This document shows positions 9,001 through 16,900 of a stretch of 54,772 nt of DNA, one piece after another (the first letter of the stretch is position 1; the number at the start of each line of letters is the position of its first letter). A program made the translations under genes and the position numbers. Origin of the DNA: a virus; the IMG/VR virus record IMGVR_UViG_3300000929_000239, positions 1 through 54,772 of that record. One strand, 5' to 3'. The notes below the pieces were generated by a model that was given only the letters and a program-made list of their open reading frames with translations, was not told where the DNA came from and searched no databases.

Positions 9001-11283
9001 ACCTGAAGAATCAACAGTGTTGCTAAATCTTCTAGCCCAGCCATGCACCCACTGTTTAGATTTGTCGGCTAGCTCACCTTTTGCATAACCTGATAATACT
9101 AGCTTATTATTTTCAACATCTTCTATAATACCTGTAACAAAGTCGTCACCTTCTAGTCCATAACTATAACTTACAGAGTTGTTTTCATTATCTACGATAG
9201 TAAGAACCATATCTCCAGATAATTCATTTCCTAAATTACCAGGAGCATTTTCTACTCTGCCTACAAGAGCTTTTCTTCCATCTGATAAGTAAATACCTTG
9301 GAAGTAATATTCGGTCGATCCGGTATTAATTTCTTTTCTGTTATAGAATTGTGGAGAAGCTATATCCCATTGAAGAATGCTAGTACCATTTGGAATACCT
9401 TCTGGTTCTAACTGGTTTTTTCTAGTAACTATACCGGTTGCATTATTGTATGATAAATGACCAGATGTATTGCTATTACGATTAATAAACCCACCTGTTG
9501 TCGTTTCATAGTCTAGATGTTCATAACCGGCAAAACTACCACCGGCCAAATCCCAACTGTATAAGCCATCGCCGCTGTAGGTTCCAACTCCATCGTCTCC
9601 GCTTAATAGTGTAAAGTATTTAGTATTTTCTGCATTGTATTTAAAACCATGCACTCTTAGAGGGTTGCTTGGCGGATTCGTTACGATGTTACCTTCAAAA
9701 CTGATGTCTCCGCTGGAATCAATCTGAGTATCAAAGCTGTACATCTGAGCGCCGCCGGATTGACCACCTGCAGCTGTGATATAACCGTTTGAACCCACAG
9801 ATGTAATTAAAGCACTAGGATATACGTCTGTTCCTTCAAAAGGATAAGGCATATTAATACGTTCTAAAGTACCAGGAGAAATAGTATTAGCGTCTGTTAC
9901 TCTCCATATCTGAAGATCGGACGCAGTAGAAAGTTCGGAGACAACAATCTCGCCGTACATACCATTATGCACCGTACAGAAATAGTAATAAGTTCCTGCA
10001 CTTTGCGGTGTAAATGTTACAGTATTAGTACCGTTACCTGAAGATCCTGGAGCATTAATTCCACTAGGGCTTCCGCCATTGTCTGTGAATACATTCATAG
10101 GATGCACGTTTAAAACTAGGTTAGTGAAAACCATAGTGTCGCCAACCTTCATAAGAATATCAGGTTGAATTGCTACCCCATCAAGAGTTCCTGGTTCTTG
10201 TCTATCTGTACCTAATACTTTATACTTATTTGCCTGATTGTTTAGTTGAACTGTAAAACTTTTCGGTTGTGCCTGCATAACAACAGGCCAGTAGATATAA
10301 GATCCAAACGTATGTCCGCTACTTATAGAAAAAGTGTAATCTCTTTGTACGCCTTCAGCTTCTTCGTTACCTCCAGGATAAGGATTAAAGGTAGGTTTTT
10401 GTATTTTAAAATCACCATAATTAACTTGAGCAGTGAAAGAACCTGAAGAAGATGTAAATGTTCTAGAATAAACAGTCCATTCACTATCAGCGTTATTTGC
10501 ATCTTCTAAATAAAATGCATGGAATCTATTTGAACTACCTTTTAAAATTCCAGCTGGAAGATAATTAATTCCGGCCTGATTAGGAAGCGTAACGTCATTG
10601 TGTGAGTTATGTGCACCACCAACTGATGGAGTATGGATTCTTGCTAGAGGTACCGAGTAGGCCAAGCCGCCAGACTTAACTAGGATATTAATCATATATC
10701 CGTACTGTTTATCAGAAGGCCTAATAAACCCATCTGATCCCCAGGTTAATCTACCATCATCAAATTTAGAATAGTTAGAAGGTAAGTGCTTGTGATATTG
10801 GTAGTATTCCCACTCGTCGCCTTGATTTCTTTGATACATTCTATCCCAATAGAATGCGTCATCTTCGAGATCCCCGCCACCTCCAACGCCGTTGTTACCA
10901 TATTGACCAATGTGCGAAAACATAAATGCATCGTTTTCAGAAACACCTGTAATATCATTGGAACCAGTACCAATGTGCTGGCCAGCTCCACCATGATATT
11001 TTTTTGCGGTTCCGTCCCAAGTCTCGCTAATCCAAGCAAAAGTTCCATCGGTTTCAGCATAAGTAGGCTCACTACTATTTAAATAATAAGAAGCATCTAT
11101 ATGTAAAGCCGAATCCCATTTATATAGTTCAATAGCATTACCAGTTTGCGTAGTATTATTAACTATATCGGCAGGATGATACACATACCAATAGCCATTA
11201 TCAGCGATATGGTGCTGAACAGGTAAACCCAGAAAATCTGAATCTACTAAGGAAACTTCTTGTGTTAGATTAGCAATAGCCAT
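6073..11283 (-). CDS. Giant virion protein with propeller-like repeats and cupredoxin domains (1736 aa)
   Basis: One intact frame of 1736 codons. Residues ~330-448 form a cupredoxin (blue-copper) domain with ligand set His394, Cys436, His439 and Met442 (YYYFCTVHNGM). Residues ~450-1400 contain many loosely repeated blades of the type G-x-Y-x-V-A-G-T/S followed by D-x-x-x-x-W-S-K, as in SBBP-type beta-propellers. A second cupredoxin is present in swapped order: Cys1427-x2-His1430-x2-Met1433 comes first and the His-containing half (RAHPFW, His1499) follows. The C-terminal ~230 residues add further G-D-I-G-I/L-I-F-strands. Neighbours are fibre proteins, so it is probably a virion fibre or adhesin. 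No symbol can be given. Copper binding is inferred from ligands, not shown. Confidence 0.75.
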   Translation of the reverse strand: MAIANLTQEVSLVDSDFLGLPVQHHIADNGYWYVYHPADIVNNTTQTGNAIELYKWDSALHIDASYYLNSSEPTYAETDGTFAWISETWDGTAKKYHGGAGQHIGTGSNDITGVSENDAFMFSHIGQYGNNGVGGGGDLEDDAFYWDRMYQRNQGDEWEYYQYHKHLPSNYSKFDDGRLTWGSDGFIRPSDKQYGYMINILVKSGGLAYSVPLARIHTPSVGGAHNSHNDVTLPNQAGINYLPAGILKGSSNRFHAFYLEDANNADSEWTVYSRTFTSSSGSFTAQVNYGDFKIQKPTFNPYPGGNEEAEGVQRDYTFSISSGHTFGSYIYWPVVMQAQPKSFTVQLNNQANKYKVLGTDRQEPGTLDGVAIQPDILMKVGDTMVFTNLVLNVHPMNVFTDNGGSPSGINAPGSSGNGTNTVTFTPQSAGTYYYFCTVHNGMYGEIVVSELSTASDLQIWRVTDANTISPGTLERINMPYPFEGTDVYPSALITSVGSNGYITAAGGQSGGAQMYSFDTQIDSSGDISFEGNIVTNPPSNPLRVHGFKYNAENTKYFTLLSGDDGVGTYSGDGLYSWDLAGGSFAGYEHLDYETTTGGFINRNSNTSGHLSYNNATGIVTRKNQLEPEGIPNGTSILQWDIASPQFYNRKEINTGSTEYYFQGIYLSDGRKALVGRVENAPGNLGNELSGDMVLTIVDNENNSVSYSYGLEGDDFVTGIIEDVENNKLVLSGYAKGELADKSKQWVHGWARRFSNTVDSSGCSFESIIRDNNGDYTVAGTDTLDGKLFLANYDKNFTLSSSKKIDIGFRNDVSVDILHDEATGDKYVVGYTYNESFPYSSAIIVKIDSSDTIIWSKKLSQSNLYIKPTSATLVKNSGTLYIATFLHNSAADTGDFKGGALVVIDTDGNTTSTRDLSEIGIDISMYVNNVVAGGDDTGKFFFSGSVSNGSAGSVHRSPAWGMASISDANLVKYINYSNNTLSDAQSWDEYEAAWLDIALIKYDSDLSTHELILGGKKEDTSLASGAEDYSGTMGAMMLERGHSSFAIMQKVKIADSASYVVDVEWSKQINSPLGYFEEVNSLLVEDSDSRPWWFFEDEEFHNGNHRVIFTGTGLNMDSDGGTLMRADTLLGGINTNDGSIYFNNTLGHMGEDNIGKDIVWDHLTRNFVTVGGSTSHSQGKDGVLFRGDKEGWGTGVYHTTASTSNAYYYDSATINTINETAIETTKVEVSNPTYNDALYTSSDIGTSLIDGSYYGLEYNGSYGANGLFTGFMAIVDKDDLQEFLNTETYRKEKAAGNIIHRADNLFQIHQISTVGDATADDGNVFAYDVIKSSDGEYYYIGGQVSGNIAKTNTGLSGVYDYYLAQWDIASSEFRLWQNGDDGDEEIYALTELEGTSKAVTDPEAVNNGGFAGTVSWTPTVAGTYYYQCGNHSSMNGQIVVQDVQGSTSSIDITAMYDNVPLAFRFSGTDRVGNINPAVNNPTITIDTGDTINFTVYNRAHPFWIQTSTGSGGAKKGHIAFTGRTTGNLAGGTQFGGYDIFLGIFNPRAWNAEYYNIGSGFNDKGMNLHDINEILPNSLAISYTTFGSVNNAQTFGSEDIGIITFNYDSDIWSNGFQTGSETSEEIEQNGKASSKLLDGRIGVVCNTAGAFADDANTFGLKDMGLGIFDFDSDGLGNYQGWSKYQVGSGSSDFSYSIDNNGSSFLVTGYSEATWDKDVSGVFVEFDPERNFKGKVAGT

Positions 11284-11286
11284 AAA

Positions 11287-11655
11287 TTATGATCCTGAAA
11301 TTGGAATACCCGGGCGAAATACAATGTCTGTAGTGTTGATAGCAAACCCAATAAATAAAGCTCTAGTTGAAGCAGTAGGTGTGGGAGGCGATGATTGTAT
11401 ATTACCGCTAGTTGAAAGATAGTAAGCCTGCCCTGGCGTTAGTCCAGTTAGTCCTGAAATTGTTCCAGCTGCGTAGTATTCATCACCTATTTTAAATAAT
11501 ACATTAAAAAGCTGTGAAGATGTATCAGTGTTTGCTGCATTTACTACGGTATTAGATCCAGATATTCTAACCACCTTACCATTATCCCCGCCAGAAATAC
11601 TGGGTACGGTAATAGCATCGGCCGAAAGTGTACTGGTTGATTTGACGAATGCCAT
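11287..11655 (-). CDS. Small virion/fibre-associated protein (122 aa)
   Basis: MAFVKSTSTLSADAITVPSIS starts at ATG 11655, one base before the C1q-like gene stop. It is a compact Ser/Thr/Gly-rich protein with a central segment (LTGLTPGQAYYLSTSGNI) typical of short phage tail proteins that begin with a small beta-barrel: the phrase 'G-L-T-P-G-x-x-Y-Y-L' recurs in fibre-associated proteins. No signal, membrane or catalytic motif. The position inside the fibre run implies a structural part; not further recognised. Confidence 0.6.
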   Translation of the reverse strand: MAFVKSTSTLSADAITVPSISGGDNGKVVRISGSNTVVNAANTDTSSQLFNVLFKIGDEYYAAGTISGLTGLTPGQAYYLSTSGNIQSSPPTPTASTRALFIGFAINTTDIVFRPGIPISGS

Positions 11656-11656
11656 T

Positions 11657-12628
11657 TTATACTCCTTCTCTAACGAGTTCTAAATAAACGGTTGGGTTAA
11701 TAGCACCAGTGTTATCTGAATTAGAAACTAAAAGTTCTAAAAACGTATCTGCTGCTATGTATACTGTTTGATCAAGTTCTAACTGATCATTAGCTGACAT
11801 GGTAGATGTACTAATTGAGGTTTGTACTGCGCCTGCTGTTGTTTGTCTTAAAGTTATAGTATAAGAATTTTTAGATCCTGCTGATGAAGTTTCAACTAGA
11901 GATCTAATCTTATAATACCCAGAAGCTCTTGCTGTTAAACGCTCTGGCTCAGTATTATACCAATATAGATCGCCAAGTACATTAGCGTTGGCGTTAAAAT
12001 CCACATTTGAAAAATCAATTGCCGTAGGAGTCGAAGTCGTACTTACTGCATTTGTTACAACACTTCTTACACCACTAAACGCATTATGGTTAGATATTCC
12101 TGTTCCCGGCGCGAACCCTATTCTATACATTGTAAAATTGGTATCAGTAGTTAAAGCTCCTAATCCAGTAGTCTCTTGACACTGTACAGTGATAAAATCG
12201 CCTTCTACTAGAGAAATAGTTTCATCAAAGTTAACATTTTGATTAGCGCCAAAGGATATTTCACCTAATAAAATAGTAGTATTTTTATAAATTCTAGCAG
12301 TATAGGAAGATCCTGTACCTGAAGAATCACTAAATAAAGAAGCTAGTACTCTATAGAATCCAGTACTAGGAGCTATAGATTTTATATTGTCATCTGAATA
12401 ATAGTTATCAATATTAAATTCTACAGTGTTGAATGGCACATCTGCAAATGAACCTGTCAAATCGAATGCAGCAGTAGTAGAAGCTTTTACACCGCTAAAA
12501 ACTTTTCTTGTAGTACTAGTAATTACGTCCCATACTGTGGAGTCGCTATCATACTGCCAAACAGCTTGATTGGGATCTGAATATAAACCTAAATGAGCAG
12601 GAGAAGCTGGGAATTGAAGTGCAGTCAT
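11657..12628 (-). CDS. Fibre protein with two C1q/TNF-like domains (323 aa)
   Basis: A short attachment-type N-terminus (LQFPASPAHLGLYSDPNQAVW) is followed by two repeats, ~42-172 and ~183-322. Each contains F-x-x-V-x-F-N/D, a G-F/Y-Y-R/K-V/I-x-x strand, a stretch of short strands and E-x-D-x-x-x-L-x-x-x-D-F/T. These are hallmarks of trimeric C1q/TNF-like jelly rolls (tissgFYrV ... ytaRIYkN ... LveGDFITVQ). Such domains cap collagen-like stalks in nature, and a collagen-like protein is encoded two genes downstream. Likely a trimeric fibre head; binding partner unknown. Confidence 0.65.
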   Translation of the reverse strand: MTALQFPASPAHLGLYSDPNQAVWQYDSDSTVWDVITSTTRKVFSGVKASTTAAFDLTGSFADVPFNTVEFNIDNYYSDDNIKSIAPSTGFYRVLASLFSDSSGTGSSYTARIYKNTTILLGEISFGANQNVNFDETISLVEGDFITVQCQETTGLGALTTDTNFTMYRIGFAPGTGISNHNAFSGVRSVVTNAVSTTSTPTAIDFSNVDFNANANVLGDLYWYNTEPERLTARASGYYKIRSLVETSSAGSKNSYTITLRQTTAGAVQTSISTSTMSANDQLELDQTVYIAADTFLELLVSNSDNTGAINPTVYLELVREGV

Positions 12629-12636
12629 ATTATTTC

Positions 12637-13848
12637 CTATCCATTAAAACTTACGTTAATGCTTACTTCGTCCACTAAGCCTAATGGGTTAGTAACTTCT
12701 GCCCAGATCCACCGACCAGCATCTATAGTAGCATTAGAAATACTGCCAACGTTTCCACTAGTTGTACTATTAATCGTGCCAGAAGTTATCAGAGTTCCTG
12801 AAGAGCTTCTATCAGAATCATACTTAAGAGACATGCTCACACTTGATCCAGGGTAGCTAACTATTGATCTTACTTCAGAAACTATCATCTGCCTATCAGT
12901 ATACATTAATGTTTGCTGATCGCCTGAATCTGGTGCTTGGAAAGAAATAACACGAGGACCGTATACACCCTGAGAACCAGTATAGCCAACTGAGCCAGAA
13001 TAGCCTCTATCTCCATCAGATACTGTAGGATCTGCTTGCAGCACCCATTGCGACTGACTTGTCGAGGGATTAGTATAGTAGATATATGATTTCCCAGTGT
13101 TTGAATTGTACCAAATTTGACCGGCTGTAGGATTAGCCGGAACATTTTCACCTTGAAATATAGCCCCAGCAGATCCTGTAAATCCTCGTTGAGATGCACT
13201 TGCGTCTACCCACTGAGCACTAACGTCAGCTGCATCAACTACTATAATTTGGCCTTGCATTGATGGATGGGCTGAGCAGATATAGTAATATGTTCCTACG
13301 GAATTGAACTGATAGCTGATTGTAGTACCGTTATAGCCACCATTATTAGTTACACCTGGAATATTATAGAGGGCATCATATGAGTTACTAAGACTTAACT
13401 GAGAAACTAAGAAGAACGGGTGAATTGCTGTAGCACTATTAACTACATTTAGTGTATCACCTTTATATATGTAAATAGTAGGATCAGGGTCGCTCGAGAA
13501 CGTAGAACTTCTATCGCTACCAGTAAACAAATAATCTCCTGATTGTGCATTTGTTTGTGTAGCTGCTAAATTAATTGCTGCGGCTGCTGGAGTTGGTTCC
13601 CCATAGTAAATTTTTAACTTACCGTTTACTGCATCCCACCATAAAGAACCATCTTGCAACGAGCTAGTAGGAGCTGCAGAATCTGTTTCCGCACCTCCAC
13701 CTGAAATACTTGAAACAGTATTAGATGAGGTTTTATAGTACAATCTACCATCGGCGTAGTTTAAAGCAACTTCGCCGTAGTCCAGATCTCCAGTTCCAGG
13801 AATCTTTCCAGAGACCGCGGATCTTTTTAGTTTTATATTTGCTGCCAT
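12637..13848 (-). CDS. Tail fibre protein with cupredoxin domain (403 aa)
   Basis: The N-terminus (IKLKRSAVSGKIPGTGDLDYGEVALNYADGRLYY, read in two pieces) is the common phage-fibre head in which a G-E-x-A-L-N-x-A-D-G-x-L-Y turn is diagnostic. Residues ~95-205 form a cupredoxin domain with His143, Cys191, His194 and Met197 (YYYICSAHPSMQG), all four type-1 copper ligands in amicyanin spacing. A short GXY stretch (GDRGYSGSVGYTGSQGVYG) follows near 280-298, then a globular C-terminal domain. A late promoter lies ~60 bases upstream at 13910-13917. Fibre role is firm; copper binding is inferred from ligands. Confidence 0.8.
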   Translation of the reverse strand: MAANIKLKRSAVSGKIPGTGDLDYGEVALNYADGRLYYKTSSNTVSSISGGGAETDSAAPTSSLQDGSLWWDAVNGKLKIYYGEPTPAAAAINLAATQTNAQSGDYLFTGSDRSSTFSSDPDPTIYIYKGDTLNVVNSATAIHPFFLVSQLSLSNSYDALYNIPGVTNNGGYNGTTISYQFNSVGTYYYICSAHPSMQGQIIVVDAADVSAQWVDASASQRGFTGSAGAIFQGENVPANPTAGQIWYNSNTGKSYIYYTNPSTSQSQWVLQADPTVSDGDRGYSGSVGYTGSQGVYGPRVISFQAPDSGDQQTLMYTDRQMIVSEVRSIVSYPGSSVSMSLKYDSDRSSSGTLITSGTINSTTSGNVGSISNATIDAGRWIWAEVTNPLGLVDEVSINVSFNG

Positions 13849-13909
13849 TTTGTAACCCTAGTAAGGAAAGTCTTTTTTATGAGTAATAACTCGACTCCAC
13901 AATTTACAT

Positions 13910-13917
13910 TATTTATA
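13910..13917 (-). promoter_or_regulatory. T4-type late promoter (TATAAATA)
   Basis: Read on the minus strand the site is TATAAATA, the T4 late consensus recognised by gp55/gp33-modified RNA polymerase. It lies in the 73-bp gap after the 1895-aa fibre stop, ~60 bases before the 403-aa fibre start. Confidence 0.7.
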
Positions 13918-13921
13918 CAAG

Positions 13922-16900
13922 TTAATATGTACCGCCGTCAATAACACCATCAATTAATCCTGCTACTTTAATACCTCCTGGAGTTGACCACACGCGTCCT
14001 CCTCCTGTCGTATTAGTATTGGCTGAATTACCCATGTATGGATGATTTAAACATTGGTATGCTATAGTTCTTGGTCCGTAGTCGTGAACCCTAATTTGAG
14101 CGTAAGAGTTTCCTACGTTTTTATCTCCAGCCGTTCCTACATAAGATATAGTAGCCGCACTATCAGAGATAAGTCCATTCTTCGCATCATCATAGTAGAA
14201 CCTAACATCGTGAGTGCTCATTGATGAATCGTGCATATGGAATTTGTATGTAACACCTGGTGTTAAATCAAGATGTGGAGCCTCGAGTGTGTAACCATAG
14301 CCACTTCTTATATAATCAGAATCGTGAGATATGTAATATCCCTTTAATGAACCATTACCATAGTACCTATGGTCTGTCGTTTTAAAATCAGATCTCATAT
14401 AGAAATTAACAATAGGATCGCCAAATGAATCGTGATCGCCATCATTACTGTTTGGCGAAGCGTCTGAATCTCTATTTTGATATGTTCTAGCAATCATACC
14501 CACTTTAGGAGTCACAGCAAGGTTGCTACCGCTCATACCGGTAATATTTTGAATCCCGCTTAAATAGTTACCAAGGTATCTAGCGGCTAGTCTATTTAAG
14601 CCAATACCTGAAGTATTACCGTATTGGAGGTTTACACCGGTCTCACCAGATATGGCTACATAAGAACCTTCATTGGTAATCCAAGTTGGGATTTTGTAGC
14701 TATCGCCCGCTGGGGTAGTAGTTTGAAATCTAATAGGTCCTGAATTAGATTGATAAAGATCACCTGTGCCGCTTTGGCCAAATACGCCTTTACCTATTTC
14801 AAGCTTCGTGCCAGTCTGAAGAGTAACATCAGCGCCAAATTCGTCTATTACTTCATCAAAAGATCCGCCATCAGCCGTAGATACGTTGTAAGTATTAGTA
14901 GCAGGTGTCCATGATGTAGAAGAAACCCCTGCGACACTTACTGTAGTTGCACTGGTAATTTGACCTTGATCATTGATTGTTAATTGCGGTACTGCCGAAG
15001 CGGAACCATATGTATTTGCAGTTACTCCAGTATTAGTAATGTCTATGGTACCAGTCGCGGGAGTATATGTTATCCCTGTTCCGCCGATAAGAGAATTTTT
15101 AGAATCACTATCGGCTCTTGCACTAGTATAATATAGGTTGGTAGAACCTTCTGAAAGATTATCCGTAGACTTAAGTGCCAATCTTACATCAAAATCTGAA
15201 TCAGCTCTTACTGTGGTGTAATATAAGTTGCTACCTTCGGCAACATCACCTGTAGACTTAGTTGCCAGTCTTGTGTCAAAATCTGAATTAGCGCGAGCTG
15301 TGGTATAGTATAGATTAGTTCCCTCTGGTAATATAGTTGTTGATGAACTGCCTAAGTCGCTATCGAAATTAGCCTTACTATAAACTTCTTCAACATCAAT
15401 ACTGATAACACCAGTACTAGAATTATAAGAAAGGTCTCCTGTAACACTAATAGCGTTTTTAGCATCACTATCAGCTCGAGCAGCGGTGTAATAAAGATTA
15501 GTAGAACCTTCTGAAAGATCATCTGTAGATTTAGCTGCAATGTTTGCATCTACTCTAGCATCAGTATAATATAAATTTGTTAGTTCTGGTATTTCAGCAG
15601 TGTTTACAGCTCCTGGAGTTGAGCTGAAATTAATTGTAACAGCGCCGCTTGTTACAGCAAAATCATCACTACTGAATGAGGCAATACCTTTATTAGTATC
15701 GGTTGCATCCTCTCCCTTTATTTCACCCGATGATATATCAATACCCTCACCGGCAGTAAAATGAGCTCTAACTTCAGCAGCAGTAGGACCAGTGTAAGAT
15801 ATTACTCCAGTTGATTCTGTATATGATAAAGAACCATCACCACCGTTATCAGTAACACTAATTGATCTTTTAGCATCGCTATCTGCTCTTGCAGTAGTAT
15901 AATAAAGGTTTGAGCCTTCAGTTAGATTAGTAGTAGTATGATTTGAAATATCAGAAGCTGTACCAGTTAAAGTACCAGTAAATCCCGTAGTCGCTTCAAT
16001 TGTTGTACCAGAAATCTGTTTTGCTCTTAGATCTGCATAAGAGTATGTAGCGTGAGCAGTATTAATACTACCTGATGGTTCGGGCGTATAGTTATCAAAG
16101 AACTTCCAAGTACCGTCTGATGTATCTCTAAACAATCCAGCGTGGCGATAAATATCATCTGGTTCGTTATAGTTACCAGCGAGACCAATTTGAACGTTAA
16201 TCGGTGACGCATCACCTGACCAGCTATCATTAAGATCATGCCCAGTAGCAGCATCAAAGTCTATAGAAACACCATAGCCTAAAGGCGCTATAAGTCCGTT
16301 ATTAGTAAGGTTCCATGTAGATGGGCCTAGTGCAGAATCAAATGGTTGTACACCAGCACCAAAACTATCTAACGCCCATTCAATAGTATCTCCGCCGGTC
16401 GCACTAATTCTAACTCTAAAAGTCTCGTCTGAATCGCCTTTAAAGTGGCCAGTGAATGTAGCGTTTTGGTCGCCAGTACCATTAAAGTTAGTATTACCTG
16501 CACCGATTGTATCACCAGCACCAAGATAGATAAATGTATCCGCAACGTTGAGGTTTGATACCGCAGTACGAGTTTCCGTACCTAGAACGTTTAGGTTACC
16601 ACCGATAGTAAGATCTGCATCTATTCTACCGTCACCTGCAACTCTTAAAGTTTCTACTACTTCTTTTGTAATAGTAACTTGAACACAACCACCAACATTA
16701 TTTGCTTCGGCTGAATCAGCAACCAGAACCGTACCTATTTCAACTGCATAGTTTGGATAAACTGGGTTGTCAGAAATTAACTCACCTGCAGAATCTACTG
16801 ATACGTGTACTACATCGCCGGCTACAAAGTTTTGAGTGTCTAATCCTCCGACTAAACCCCTATTAATTACTAAACCATATTGGCCAGGAGAAATAATATC

